Counted from the stretch's first letter, positions 24,727 through 36,401 are shown. The stretch: DNA of 64,000 nt from VAZQ01 sp046733355 (GCA_046733355.1 JBKPOZ010000031.1:1-64000), one strand, 5' to 3'. A program made the numbers and translations. Notes: generated from the letters alone by a model not told the origin.

Positions 24727-25641
24727 TCAGTCCTTCCTGCGCGGCAGGGGGCCTCCGCTTGCCAGGTAGACGCCCGCAGACACCAGGGCGAGCGCGAGCC
24801 AGTCGGCTTCGGTGGGCCATTCCCGCAAGAGCGGTATCGCGAACAGAGCGGACAGCAGGGGCACCAAGGCTCCAAACGCCGCGCCGCCGGAAGCGCCGAG
24901 AATGGCAACCGCGCGGGCATAGAGCACGAGCGCAAGGATCGTCACGAGAACGCCCTGGAAAACCGCCTGGAACAGGAGATCGGCAAGGGGTACCTGCGCC
25001 AAATGCTTTGCGTAGAGCGGCACATAGATCGGCAGGTAGATGACGAGCGAGCCGGTGGAAACGAGTGCCGCCGCGTGAAGCGCATCTAGTTTGGCCCGCC
25101 GCATGGCGATGGTGAAGCACGCCCACAGGAAGGCGGCGCACAGGAAAAGTGCGTGGCCGAAGGTGCGCGATGTGCGCCAGTCGGCGTTGGCAGCTGGCGC
25201 ATGCAAGGCGACGATCATGAGCGCGCCCACGAGTATGAGCGAGAGTCCCAATTTGCGGCCGATCGAAAGCTTTTCACGAAGCGCAAATGCCGAGATCATG
25301 GCGACGAACAGCGGCATGAATCCGGGATTGAGCGCGCCCTGATCGGCAGCCGATGCAAAGCGCAGCCCGCCCGCTTGCAGCAATGCGTAGGGAGCGCCGG
25401 CCCCGGCAATCATCAGCACGAGGCCAAGCGGTCCGAGCCGCTCGCGTGCAAGACCCCGCTGCAGGATGACAGGGGCGAGGAGGAGACCGGCTACGCCATA
25501 GCGCAGCGCCGCGATATCCCATGCATTGAGATTCGTTGTCACCGCCATGCGCGTGACCGCGCTCAGGCTCGCCCAGATGGATACGGCGGAGAGGCCGTAG
25601 CCGGCTCCCCTTACATAATTGGCGGTGGCAGGCTCGATCAC
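24727..25641 (-). CDS. EamA/DMT-family transporter
   Basis: This is a ten-helix drug/metabolite transporter of about 304 residues with two EamA repeats: GYGLSAVSIWASLSAV to MIVALHA, then HALFLCAAFLWACFTIAM to VSAGVYLASGG. Family members export amino acids, metabolites or toxic compounds; the substrate cannot be told. The GTG at 25641 has AGGGGA ahead of it and removes a 34-residue N-terminus that does not look like the family; the longer form would start at 25743. It is co-directional with the rlmB-type gene 2 bp downstream. Confidence 0.85.
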   Translation of the reverse strand: MIEPATANYVRGAGYGLSAVSIWASLSAVTRMAVTTNLNAWDIAALRYGVAGLLLAPVILQRGLARERLGPLGLVLMIAGAGAPYALLQAGGLRFASAADQGALNPGFMPLFVAMISAFALREKLSIGRKLGLSLILVGALMIVALHAPAANADWRTSRTFGHALFLCAAFLWACFTIAMRRAKLDALHAAALVSTGSLVIYLPIYVPLYAKHLAQVPLADLLFQAVFQGVLVTILALVLYARAVAILGASGGAAFGALVPLLSALFAIPLLREWPTEADWLALALVSAGVYLASGGPLPRRKD

Positions 25642-25781
25642 CGGCGATCCCCTGTCTACTTCTAGTGTCCACGTAGTGTCTGCGCGTAGCGGCAGCGAGC
25701 GGAATACGGCAGCAACACCCGGCATGCCTCTGGGCTGAGCCATTGCCTAGCTGGTTGCAGATGTTTAACTAGCGACGCGGA

Positions 25782-25867
25782 GGGGGAGTGTCCCGAGCGG
25801 CAAAGGGGGCGGACTGTAAATCCGCTGGCTGACGCCTTCGTAGGTTCGAGTCCTACCTCCCCCACCA
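25782..25867 (+). tRNA. tRNA-Tyr (anticodon GTA)
   Basis: An 86-base class II tRNA with acceptor GGGGGAG paired to CTCCCCC, anticodon loop CTGTAAA between GCGGA and TCCGC, a long variable arm, the T-arm GGTTCGAGTCC and an encoded ACCA. It precedes tRNA-Gly by 64 bases. Confidence 0.96.
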
Positions 25868-25874
25868 ACAGGCA

Positions 25875-25930
25875 TCAGGGCTCAGTAATCAGAGTCGCAT
25901 TTCGTCTGATTACTGATTACTGATCCCTGA
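25875..25930. repeat. Hairpin repeat between tRNA-Tyr and tRNA-Gly
   Basis: The arms CAGTAATCAGA (25883-25893) and TCTGATTACTG (25905-25915) are perfectly complementary. Outer arms TCAGGG and CCCTGA close the structure, and ATTACTG is directly repeated in the right arm. It resembles the GACGAC-word elements in design (short words repeated and inverted) but uses different words. It may stabilise or punctuate the tRNA precursor. Confidence 0.75.
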
Positions 25931-25931
25931 C

Positions 25932-26005
25932 GCGGGTGTAGCTCAATGGTAGAGCAACAGCCTTCCAAGCTGATGACGAGGGTTCGATTCCCTTCACCCG
26001 CTCCA
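25932..26005 (+). tRNA. tRNA-Gly (anticodon TCC)
   Basis: Acceptor GCGGGTG pairs with CACCCGC; the D-arm GTAGCTCAATGGTAGAGC, the anticodon loop CTTCCAA between ACAGC and GCTGA, the T-arm GGTTCGATTCC and an encoded TCCA are all present, 74 bases in total. In many bacteria a tuf gene or tRNA-Trp follows this tRNA; here an L,D-transpeptidase gene follows. Confidence 0.96.
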
Positions 26006-26173
26006 TCGCTCAAAAAACAAGGTGAGAACCGAAACGGAACTTCCGCCGCGAGCGCAAGGGGCCACCGCCCTGTCATAACATCGCCCCGATCTGTCCTTCT
26101 CGGCGTCCCATTGCATTGCTGAGACTTACAATCCTGAGCCAGCGCCAACTGCTCGCAAATGCCACCCAGCCCA

Positions 26174-26779
26174 ATGTCTCTGTTAACACGTCGCCGTCTC
26201 TTCGTCGGATTGTCTGCAACAGCGGGCTCGTTGCTGTTCGGCGGTTGCGCCACACGCGCGCCGCAAGTCGATCCGAAATTCTTGCGCCAAGAGGTCGCTT
26301 ATGACGCGAAGCATCCTCCAAACACGATCGTGGTCGATCCTGACAATCACTTTCTCTATCACGTGCAGGCGGCTGGGCAAGCCATGCGCTACGGCGTAGG
26401 CGTCGGGGGAGAAGGATTCGGGTGGTCGGGCACTGCCACCATCCAGGACAAGCACGAATGGCCGAACTGGTATCCGACCAAGGAGATCCTGCAACGCAAG
26501 CCTGAGATCAGAGAACACCTTGTTGATCTGCCGGGCGGTGGAGTTGGAATGCCCGGCGGCCCCGATAATCCACTCGGCGCGCGCGCCATGTACCTGTATC
26601 AGGGAAAGAAAGACACGCTGTACCGCATCCACGGCACAAACGAGCCATGGACAATAGGCCAAAGCGTCTCGGCCGGTTGTATTCGCATGATCAACGAAGA
26701 AGTGGTCGATCTCTACGCAGCGACACCCATCGGCACGAAGGTGGTGGTGCTGCCGAGTATAATCGCCCGTGCGACGTAG
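26174..26779 (+). CDS. L,D-transpeptidase (YkuD family) lipoprotein
   Basis: A peptidoglycan-modifying enzyme of about 201 residues. The leader carries twin arginines (TRRRLFVGLSA) and a lipobox LFGGC, so it is probably a lipoprotein. The YkuD domain includes IVVDPDNHFLYHV, a YRIHGTNEP segment with His and SVSAGCIRM, with the catalytic Cys in the usual HG...S-G-C-R context. These enzymes make 3-3 crosslinks or attach proteins to peptidoglycan; Hyphomicrobiales encode many. An ATG at 26159 is also in frame, but the start at 26174 gives a better leader. The stop lies inside a palindromic repeat. Confidence 0.9.
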   Translation: MSLLTRRRLFVGLSATAGSLLFGGCATRAPQVDPKFLRQEVAYDAKHPPNTIVVDPDNHFLYHVQAAGQAMRYGVGVGGEGFGWSGTATIQDKHEWPNWYPTKEILQRKPEIREHLVDLPGGGVGMPGGPDNPLGARAMYLYQGKKDTLYRIHGTNEPWTIGQSVSAGCIRMINEEVVDLYAATPIGTKVVVLPSIIARAT

Positions 26780-26847
26780 CCCGGATGAGCGCTAGCGATA
26801 TCTGGGAAAACGATCCCCCGCATGTCTCTATCGCTCATGCGGGCTAC
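26776..26847. repeat. Palindromic intergenic repeat (family C)
   Basis: Left arm GTAGCCCGGATGAGCG and right arm CGCTCATGCGGGCTAC are complementary at 15 of 16 positions, with further partial pairing inside. From memory this is an abundant Bradyrhizobiaceae-type palindrome. It includes the stop codon of the L,D-transpeptidase gene and lies between convergent genes, so it may serve as a transcript end. Confidence 0.8.
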
Positions 26848-26860
26848 ACGGGGGATGCTT

Positions 26861-27685
26861 TCAACGTGGCGGCAGCGGAGGGTCCTGCACGGTAAAAGTA
26901 CCGGAAGCGGTCACCTGGAGACTGCCGGGCCCCGAAGCTCCCATGACAACGATGCTTATGGACGCAGCCTCGACGTGCGCGCAGCTGCTCTCGTGCAAGA
27001 GGTGGGTCGCGCGCAACATGCTCTCAAATGGAGCGACGGGCTCGCCTTTCGGCCCCGCTACGGGAACTGCCACTTCCAGTAAGCGGCCGTCGAGCATCAG
27101 GCCGACGCGGGCGGAAACCCCTTCCTGCGTCCAGGCGGGCTCGTTTTGCAGCGGAGCCCGACAGATGACGGCGACTTTTGCGGAAGGCAGATCATAGAGC
27201 AGGCCCGCCGAGTAGGGACGCATCTGCGCCGTGTCCTGCACATTTACGCGCCAGCCCCTGCCGGTGTCTGTCTGATTGAGCGCAGCCTGCCGGGTAAATC
27301 TGCCGAAGATCGTGTTGGGTGGGGTTGCCTCGGTGTGATCGGTCCGGAACACCGCAATCGAGCGCGCGCGCACCAGCGCGCAGCTCTTGGGCTGCAGCGG
27401 CAGAAAAGCCATGCGTGTGACCGGCGCCTCCTCCGACCCCCAGGAGAGCGTGCCGACGAGAGGCATCCCATCGATAATGAGTCCGGTGATGCTGCCGGCT
27501 TCTTGCACATTGGCCCGGACCTGATCGTCCCGGCAAATCTCGTACACGGCCGGTGCGCTCAAATGCACCAGCACCGCGGCGTTTCGGTCACTGGGCAACG
27601 CCCATACTTCGGCCCGACAGGCATCCAAGGTCGCGGCGGCGAACACAAAGGCGAGCACGAGGCGGACCACGATCACCTTGTGCAT
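26861..27685 (-). CDS. Secreted protein of unknown function
   Basis: This 274-residue protein has a signal peptide (VIVVRLVLAFVFAAATLDACRA). The mature part has five cysteines and beta-rich segments (NAAVLVHLSAPAVYEICRDDQVR, GLLYDLPSAKVAVICRAPL). No family is recognised. The ATG at 27685 is chosen because GGAGGAG lies 5 bases ahead; the open frame runs upstream through tRNA-Trp and its hairpin and cannot be coding there. It is transcribed away from the tRNA-Trp/secE cluster. Confidence 0.68.
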   Translation of the reverse strand: MHKVIVVRLVLAFVFAAATLDACRAEVWALPSDRNAAVLVHLSAPAVYEICRDDQVRANVQEAGSITGLIIDGMPLVGTLSWGSEEAPVTRMAFLPLQPKSCALVRARSIAVFRTDHTEATPPNTIFGRFTRQAALNQTDTGRGWRVNVQDTAQMRPYSAGLLYDLPSAKVAVICRAPLQNEPAWTQEGVSARVGLMLDGRLLEVAVPVAGPKGEPVAPFESMLRATHLLHESSCAHVEAASISIVVMGASGPGSLQVTASGTFTVQDPPLPPR

Positions 27686-27815
27686 GGATTCTCCTCCGAA
27701 TGCTGGCGCGGGAAACCATAAACGGCCGCCTGGAGGAAGCATAGAGCGTGCGAGACCGCGGAAGGAGCTCAGCTCTGCCGGGCTTGCAATACCGCGGACG
27801 TTCATGCATTTACAG

Positions 27816-27846
27816 GCTTGCGGCGGGCCTCGGGGCCGCCGCAAGC
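27816..27846. promoter_or_regulatory. GC-rich hairpin just upstream of tRNA-Trp
   Basis: GCTTGCGGCGG and CCGCCGCAAGC form an 11-bp stem with a 9-base loop ending 8 bases before tRNA-Trp. No T-run follows. It may be a processing element or terminator, or part of the tRNA promoter region. In relatives a tuf gene often lies here; it is absent. Confidence 0.45.
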
Positions 27847-27854
27847 GCTTCCGG

Positions 27855-27931
27855 AGGAGTGTAGCTCAATTGGCCAGAGCACCGGTCTCCAAAACCGGGG
27901 GTTGGGGGTTCGAGTCCCTCCACTCCTGCCA
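27855..27931 (+). tRNA. tRNA-Trp (anticodon CCA)
   Basis: Acceptor AGGAGTG pairs with CACTCCT; the anticodon loop CTCCAAA lies between CCGGT and ACCGG; the T-arm GGGTTCGAGTCC and an encoded GCCA complete a 77-base cloverleaf. It is 70 bases ahead of secE, a conserved tRNA-Trp-secE-nusG order. Confidence 0.96.
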
Positions 27932-28001
27932 GGCATAACAGGCTCGGTAAGAAGTCAATTGGTTTGAATTTGAGCCGCGCAATGGGCGCGGCAATGACGC
28001 C

Positions 28002-28199
28002 ATGGCGCGGATCAGTCCATTCAAGTTCATGCAGGAGGTGCGCGCGGAAGCGCAGAAAGTAACTTGGCCTAGCAGGCGGGAGACGGCGATCACGACCGCC
28101 ATGGTCTTCGTGATGGTCGCGATCGCCTGCATCTTCTTCCTGGTGGCCGATCAGATCATGCGTTTCACGGTGACCCTCGTGCTCGGCATCGGCGGCTGA
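28002..28199 (+). CDS. secE: Preprotein translocase subunit SecE
   Basis: This 65-residue single-helix SecE is the minimal form. The amphipathic segment PFKFMQEVRAEAQKVTWPSRRET, which clamps SecY, is followed by one membrane helix (AMVFVMVAIACIFFLVADQIM). With SecY (start seen at 63861) and SecG it forms the protein-conducting channel. nusG begins 12 bp after the stop, and both are probably on the transcript that continues to rplK and rplA. Confidence 0.97.
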   Translation: MARISPFKFMQEVRAEAQKVTWPSRRETAITTAMVFVMVAIACIFFLVADQIMRFTVTLVLGIGG

Positions 28200-28211
28200 A
28201 GGATTGGAAAC

Positions 28212-28745
28212 ATGGGCGAGAAGCACTGGTATATCGTCCAGGCCTACTCGAATTTCGAGCGCAAGGTAGCGGATTCGATCCGCGAGCAGGTGAAGCAACG
28301 CCACCTCGATCATCTCTTTGAGGAGATCATGGTGCCGACCGAGAAGGTGGTCGAGGTACGGCGCGGCCAGAAAATCGATGCCGAGCGCAAATTCTTCCCC
28401 GGTTACGTTCTGGTGAAGATGGAGTTGACCGACGAGGCTTATCATCTGATCAAGAACACGCCGAAAGTTACAGGCTTTCTCGGCGCGGACAAGAAACCGA
28501 AACCCATTTCCGAGGCGGAGGCGCAACGCATCCTGCATCAGGTGCAGGAGGGCATCGAGCGGCCAAAACCCTCTGTATCGTTCGAGATCGGAGAGCAGGT
28601 GCGGGTTTCGGAAGGCCCGTTTGCCTCCTTCAACGGCGTCGTCGAGGAGGTGGACGACGGCCGCTCGCGTCTGAAGGTCGCCGTCTCAATTTTTGGCCGG
28701 CCAACGCGCGTCGAGCTCGAAATGGGACAAGTGGAGAAGCTTTGA
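28212..28745 (+). CDS. nusG: Transcription termination/antitermination factor NusG
   Basis: This 177-residue NusG has the N-terminal NGN domain (WYIVQAYSNFERKVADSI to FFPGYVLVKMELTDEAYHLIKNTPKVTGFLG) that binds the beta-prime clamp, and a C-terminal KOW domain (FEIGEQVRVSEGPFASFNGVVEEVD) that contacts Rho or ribosomal protein S10. Length and motifs are normal. It lies between secE (12 bp) and rplK (26 bp), the conserved order. It couples transcription to translation and helps RNA polymerase through pauses. Confidence 0.98.
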   Translation: MGEKHWYIVQAYSNFERKVADSIREQVKQRHLDHLFEEIMVPTEKVVEVRRGQKIDAERKFFPGYVLVKMELTDEAYHLIKNTPKVTGFLGADKKPKPISEAEAQRILHQVQEGIERPKPSVSFEIGEQVRVSEGPFASFNGVVEEVDDGRSRLKVAVSIFGRPTRVELEMGQVEKL

Positions 28746-28771
28746 TCGGCTCGCGAAGTTCGAGGATCTGA

Positions 28772-29200
28772 ATGGCAAAGAAAATTACCGGCTACATCAA
28801 GCTGCAGGTGCCGGCAGGCTCGGCCAATCCATCGCCGCCGATCGGCCCCGCGCTCGGCCAGCGCGGCCTCGCGATCATGGAGTTCTGCAAGCAGTTCAAT
28901 GCGCAGAGCCAGAACATGGAAAAGGGCTCGCCCATCCCGGTGGTGATCACCGTCTATGCGGACCGCTCCTTCGCTTTTGAGATGCGCACGCCGCCGGTAT
29001 CCTATTTCATCAAGAAGGCAGCAAAGCTCGAGAGCGGCTCAAAGACGCCCGGACGCGATATGGCTGGCTCGCTCACCAAGGCGCAGGTGAAGGAGATTGC
29101 CGAAAAAAAGATGAAGGACCTCAACTGTGACACCGTCGATGCCGCGATGCGCATGGTAGAAGGCTCCGCCCGGTCGATGGGCGTCGAGGTTCGGGAATAA
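28772..29200 (+). CDS. rplK: 50S ribosomal protein L11
   Basis: This 142-residue L11 starts AKKITGYIKLQVPAGSANPSPPIGPALGQRG, with the flexible N-terminal domain and the C-terminal 23S rRNA-binding domain (SLTKAQVKEIAEKKMKDLNC). It forms the GTPase-associated centre with L10 and L7/L12 and is needed for RelA activation. The proline-rich hinge is intact. It is followed after only 4 bp by rplA, with which it is normally co-regulated by L1 binding to the leader. Confidence 0.98.
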   Translation: MAKKITGYIKLQVPAGSANPSPPIGPALGQRGLAIMEFCKQFNAQSQNMEKGSPIPVVITVYADRSFAFEMRTPPVSYFIKKAAKLESGSKTPGRDMAGSLTKAQVKEIAEKKMKDLNCDTVDAAMRMVEGSARSMGVEVRE

Positions 29201-29204
29201 GGCC

Positions 29205-29903
29205 ATGGCAAAGCTCGGCAAGCGCACGAAGCAGGTCCGGCAAGGGGTTGATCGGACGAAGCTTTATCCGGTCGAAGACGCCGTAAAAATGATCAAGGAA
29301 CGAGCCCAGGCGAAGTTCGACGAAACGATCGAGATTGCCATGAATCTGGGCGTTGACCCGCGGCACGCCGATCAGATGGTGCGCGGCGTGGTCTCGCTAC
29401 CGAACGGCACCGGCCGCACCATGCGGGTCGCCGTTTTCGCTCGTGGTGCCAAAGCGGACGAAGCAAAGGCCGCCGGTGCCGATGTGGTGGGCGCCGAAGA
29501 TCTCGTGCAGAAGGTGCAGGCCGGCAATATCGACTTTGACCGCTGCATTGCCACCCCAGACCTGATGCCGCTCGTGGGCCGCCTCGGAAAGGTCTTGGGC
29601 CCGCGCGGCATGATGCCGAACCCGAAGGTGGGGACGGTCACTATGGACGTTGCGAACGCGGTCAAAGGAGCGAAGGGAGGCTCCGTAGAATTCCGCGTAG
29701 AGAAAGCGGGTATCGTTCAGGCCGGTGTCGGCAAGGCTTCGTTTTCGGCCGACAAGCTCGTCGCCAACATCAAGGCCTTCGCGGATGCCGTGCAGAAGGC
29801 CAAGCCTGCGGGCGCGAAGGGCACTTTCGTGCAGCGCGTCGCGGTGTCATCCACCATGGGACCCGGCGTGAAGGTCGAGCCTTCCTCGCTGTTTCAGCAG
29901 TGA
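29205..29903 (+). CDS. rplA: 50S ribosomal protein L1
   Basis: This 232-residue L1 has both domains: MGLGVDPRHADQ-like segment (MNLGVDPRHADQMVRGVVSLPNGTG) and the GPRGMMPNPKVGTV signature. L1 binds 23S helix 76, forming the stalk that moves with E-site tRNA, and represses its own operon. It ends this transcription block: a palindrome follows immediately, and then a minus-strand gene separates it from rplJ. Confidence 0.98.
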   Translation: MAKLGKRTKQVRQGVDRTKLYPVEDAVKMIKERAQAKFDETIEIAMNLGVDPRHADQMVRGVVSLPNGTGRTMRVAVFARGAKADEAKAAGADVVGAEDLVQKVQAGNIDFDRCIATPDLMPLVGRLGKVLGPRGMMPNPKVGTVTMDVANAVKGAKGGSVEFRVEKAGIVQAGVGKASFSADKLVANIKAFADAVQKAKPAGAKGTFVQRVAVSSTMGPGVKVEPSSLFQQ

Positions 29904-29906
29904 TCT

Positions 29907-29992
29907 GTCATACCCGGCCTTGTGTCGGGCATCCACGCCTTATTGCTGATGGATTTTAAAACGTGGATGGCCGGGACAAGCGCGGCCATGAC
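29907..29992. repeat. Palindromic intergenic repeat (family D)
   Basis: Left arm GTCATACCCGGCC...GGGCATCCACG and right arm CGTGGATGGCCGGGAC...GGCCATGAC are inverted copies with a few mismatches. From memory this is one of the commonest Hyphomicrobiales intergenic palindromes. It starts three bases after the rplA stop codon and could end the secE-rplA transcript. Confidence 0.85.
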
Positions 29993-30007
29993 GGTGGAGT
30001 ATTCCCG

Positions 30008-30529
30008 TTATCCCAGCGCAGCGTCAATACGGTCGTAATATTTCCGCACAAGCTCGATGTTGCTGGGAAATTGAATGGGCTGCGCGGCCTTGAGTGCCTC
30101 CTGCAGCTCCTGCATCAGCTGCTTTTTGTTCTCCTCGGACATGCTGGCGTCGCTGCGCAGGTCATTGATTTCTTTTTTGATCGCCGTCTGCGGATCGATG
30201 AACGTCTTGCTCTCCGGATCGATGCTGGCCATGACAATGGAGATCGTCGCCGCGACGTCCTCATACTCCGAGAAGCTTTTAAACCCGTGCTTCTTGGTTA
30301 CGGCCTCGAGCTCTGCCTCATAAACGGCATCGGGCTTTGCGGCGGTCCCGGCCTGCATCTTCTGCACGACCGCAGACATATCCTGCTGCGCGGCAATGAA
30401 CGCTTCGACATGCTTCTCGGTGAGCTTGATCTGTTTCGGATCCTGCGCCCAGCCTTGGCTCAGGCAGCTGGCAACACACAGGGCAGCAAAGGTGTGGATG
30501 GCTGTGCGAATCATCCCAGGCATGGCCAT
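30008..30529 (-). CDS. Secreted protein of unknown function inserted between rplA and rplJ
   Basis: This 173-residue protein has a signal peptide (AIHTFAALCVASCLSQGWAQ) and a helical, charged mature region (KHVEAFIAAQQDMSAVVQKMQAG, EENKKQLMQELQEALKAAQ). I recall similar uncharacterised proteins in Hyphomicrobiales but no function. It runs against the flanking ribosomal-protein genes, splitting the rplKA and rplJL blocks that are usually adjacent. Start could be Met1, Met3 or Met6. Its stop faces the rplA stop across the family D palindrome. Confidence 0.7.
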   Translation of the reverse strand: MAMPGMIRTAIHTFAALCVASCLSQGWAQDPKQIKLTEKHVEAFIAAQQDMSAVVQKMQAGTAAKPDAVYEAELEAVTKKHGFKSFSEYEDVAATISIVMASIDPESKTFIDPQTAIKKEINDLRSDASMSEENKKQLMQELQEALKAAQPIQFPSNIELVRKYYDRIDAALG

Positions 30530-30693
30530 GTCTCCCCGAATCGAGCCATTCAGGCCTTAAGAAGTCTGCATGTCGAAAGTTGGACGGGTCGGCAGCAAGC
30601 GGGCCCCCCGGCGGAGATGGCGCAAAATTATGTGACAGAGCAGCATATGGTGCTTGGCAAAGTGCCGCTGAGCCTCTAAATAGGGCCCTGAGG

Positions 30694-30720
30694 GCGTGCC
30701 GGCCCATTTTGGCGGCACGC
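30694..30720 (+). promoter_or_regulatory. Hairpin in the rplJ leader (possible attenuator)
   Basis: GCGTGCCG and CGGCACGC form a perfect 8-bp stem with an 11-base loop, followed by TTT. It could be an attenuator or the terminator of an upstream transcript. Confidence 0.45.
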
Positions 30721-30820
30721 TTTCGTGCGCTTCTAAGGAACACGTGACAAGAGCTTGCCCCCTTTTGGATGGATGTTCGGAAGGGTGGCTGGCGGCGTTG
30801 CTCGTTTTCAGTGCAAATGC

Positions 30821-30850
30821 AAACCGTTAGCACAAGTCCCTGAACGGTTT
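30821..30850 (+). promoter_or_regulatory. Second hairpin in the rplJ leader
   Basis: AAACCGTT and AACGGTTT form a perfect 8-bp stem around a 14-base loop about 130 bases ahead of rplJ. It may belong to the L10-responsive leader structure; the assignment is by position only. Confidence 0.4.
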
Positions 30851-30981
30851 TCTGCTGCAGGTTTGGCATCATTCGCTCGCAGGCTGGATGAAGGAGAGAG
30901 TTCAGCGGGCTAGGCGTGTGAGCGCAGGGCGAGTGCGGCCGACTGGTTTCCCATCGGTCGCCGGAGATTGAGGTAGCCATC

Positions 30982-31500
30982 TTGGATCGAGCCGCCAAAA
31001 AAGAGCTGGTCAACAACCTGCATGGGGTGTTCGAGACGACCAACGTGGTGGTCGTGGCCCATTATGCTGGCCTCAACGTCGCGCAGATGCAGACTCTGCG
31101 CCGCCACATGAAGCAGGCGGGCGCGGCGGTAAGGGTGGCGAAAAACCGGCTCGCCAAGCTCGCGCTTGAGGGCACGGATGCAGCGGCCATTGGGCCGCTC
31201 CTCAAGGGCCCGACGCTGATCGCCTTTTCGTCAGATCCCATTGCCGCCCCCAAGATTGCCGCCGAATTCGCCAAGGCGAACGAGAAATTCGTAGTTCTCG
31301 GCGGGGTAATGGGCAAAGCGCCGCTCGACGCGGGCGGCGTCAAGGCGCTTGCCGCGTTGCCTTCGCTCGACGAGTTGCGGGCGAAAATCATCGGGCTCAT
31401 CCAGGCGCCCGCGACCAAGGTCGCGCAGCTCGTCAATGCGCCTGCCGCGAAGGTGGCGCGCGTCGTGCATGCCTACGCGAGCAAGAGCGAAGCACAATGA
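30982..31500 (+). CDS. rplJ: 50S ribosomal protein L10
   Basis: This 172-residue L10 forms the base of the L7/L12 stalk. The N-terminal rRNA-binding part (VVVAHYAGLNVAQMQTLRRHMKQAGAAVRVAKNRLAKLAL) and the C-terminal helix that binds L12 dimers (ATKVAQLVNAPAAKVARVVHAY) are present. The start is a TTG at 30982 with GAGGTAG just ahead; the resulting MDRAAKKELVNNL agrees with alphaproteobacterial L10. A non-ATG start fits weak, regulated translation. rplL follows after 35 bp. Confidence 0.97.
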   Translation: MDRAAKKELVNNLHGVFETTNVVVVAHYAGLNVAQMQTLRRHMKQAGAAVRVAKNRLAKLALEGTDAAAIGPLLKGPTLIAFSSDPIAAPKIAAEFAKANEKFVVLGGVMGKAPLDAGGVKALAALPSLDELRAKIIGLIQAPATKVAQLVNAPAAKVARVVHAYASKSEAQ

Positions 31501-31535
31501 AAAGAATTTCCGGCCCCAACCAATAAGGAAGTGTG

Positions 31536-31913
31536 ATGGCTGATCTACAGAAACTGGTCGACGATCTTTCCAAGCTCACGGTGCTCGAAGCTGCCGATCT
31601 GGCCAAGCTGCTCGAGGAGAAGTGGGGCGTCTCGGCGGCGGCCGCCGTGGCTGTCGCTGCAGCTCCAGGGGCGGCCGCGGGCGCAGCACCCGCCGAAGAG
31701 AAGACCGAGTTTACCGTCGTCCTGACCTCCCATGGCGAGAAGAAGATCGAAGTGATCAAGGAGGTGCGCGCGCTTACCGGGCTCGGCCTGAAGGAGGCGA
31801 AGGAGCTGGTGGAAGGCGCGCCCAAGAATGTGAAGGAAGGCGTCAGCAAGGACGAGGCTGAGAAAGTCAAGACTCAGCTGGAGAAGGCGGGAGCCAAGGT
31901 CGAGCTGAAATAA
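31536..31913 (+). CDS. rplL: 50S ribosomal protein L7/L12
   Basis: This 125-residue L7/L12 has an N-terminal dimerisation helix pair (ADLQKLVDDLSKLTVLEAADLAKLLEEKWG), an Ala-rich hinge, and the C-terminal factor-binding domain (EFTVVLTSHGEKKIEVIKEVRALTGLGLKEAKELVEGAPKNV). Multiple copies bind L10 and recruit EF-Tu, EF-G and other factors. AAGGAAG lies ahead of the ATG at 31536; an in-frame GTG one codon earlier is less likely. The gap to rpoB is 275 bases. Confidence 0.98.
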   Translation: MADLQKLVDDLSKLTVLEAADLAKLLEEKWGVSAAAAVAVAAAPGAAAGAAPAEEKTEFTVVLTSHGEKKIEVIKEVRALTGLGLKEAKELVEGAPKNVKEGVSKDEAEKVKTQLEKAGAKVELK

Positions 31914-32005
31914 GACCGATTCCTGGTGGCAATGGTCCGTATGCGTGCGCTCGTCCGCATGTAAGGGCGGGAGTCAGGGAGCCCTGTACCCGGCAAACAC
32001 AAAGC

Positions 32006-32037
32006 GGTGATTTCGGGTCAACTTGCTCGAAATCGCC
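32006..32037 (+). promoter_or_regulatory. Hairpin in the rplL-rpoB gap (candidate attenuator)
   Basis: GGTGATTTCG and CGAAATCGCC pair over 10 positions with one G-U and a 12-base loop. In E. coli the equivalent gap holds a partial terminator that lowers rpoBC expression relative to rplJL. The position suggests a similar role; no T-run follows. Confidence 0.45.
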
Positions 32038-32188
32038 CATATCTGCCCCAAACGGCAGAGAGGCGGCGATTTGGAAAACCAAATCGGAAAATAAGAGAGC
32101 GGTGCCGACGGCTGTCCTGATGGTCGCGATGGGAGCGGCGATCTGGAGAGTCGTTTGAGCCCGTGGTTCGACACAAAAGAGAGAAGGC

Positions 32189-36316
<4,128 letters not shown>

Positions 36317-36319
36317 CAA

Positions 36320-36401
36320 TCAGAGCACAGACAACGGAGGACGGAGAACGGAAGATTGAGGCGGCTTCATTTGTCGTCTGCCGTCGGTCCGCCGTCATCT
36401 G
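36320..36401. repeat. GACGAC-word inverted repeat, copy A2 (rpoB-rpoC gap)
   Basis: The left arm starts CAGAGCACAGACAAC and continues GGAGGACGGAGAACGG; the right arm reads TTGTCGTCTGCCGTCGG and ends CCGTCATCTGA. The left arm closely matches the copy at 53901 (CAGAGCACAGACGAC, then AGGACGGAGGAC). It fills nearly the whole gap between rpoB and rpoC and would be transcribed. Confidence 0.75.

Larger units (their letters stand above)
30530..30981 (+). promoter_or_regulatory. rplJ leader region
   Basis: These 452 bases upstream of rplJ hold no gene but two clear hairpins (30694-30720 and 30821-30850). This is where the rplJL-rpoBC promoter and the L10-binding leader that represses rplJL translation would be expected. 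I cannot identify the L10-binding fold or a convincing promoter by eye. Confidence 0.5.
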
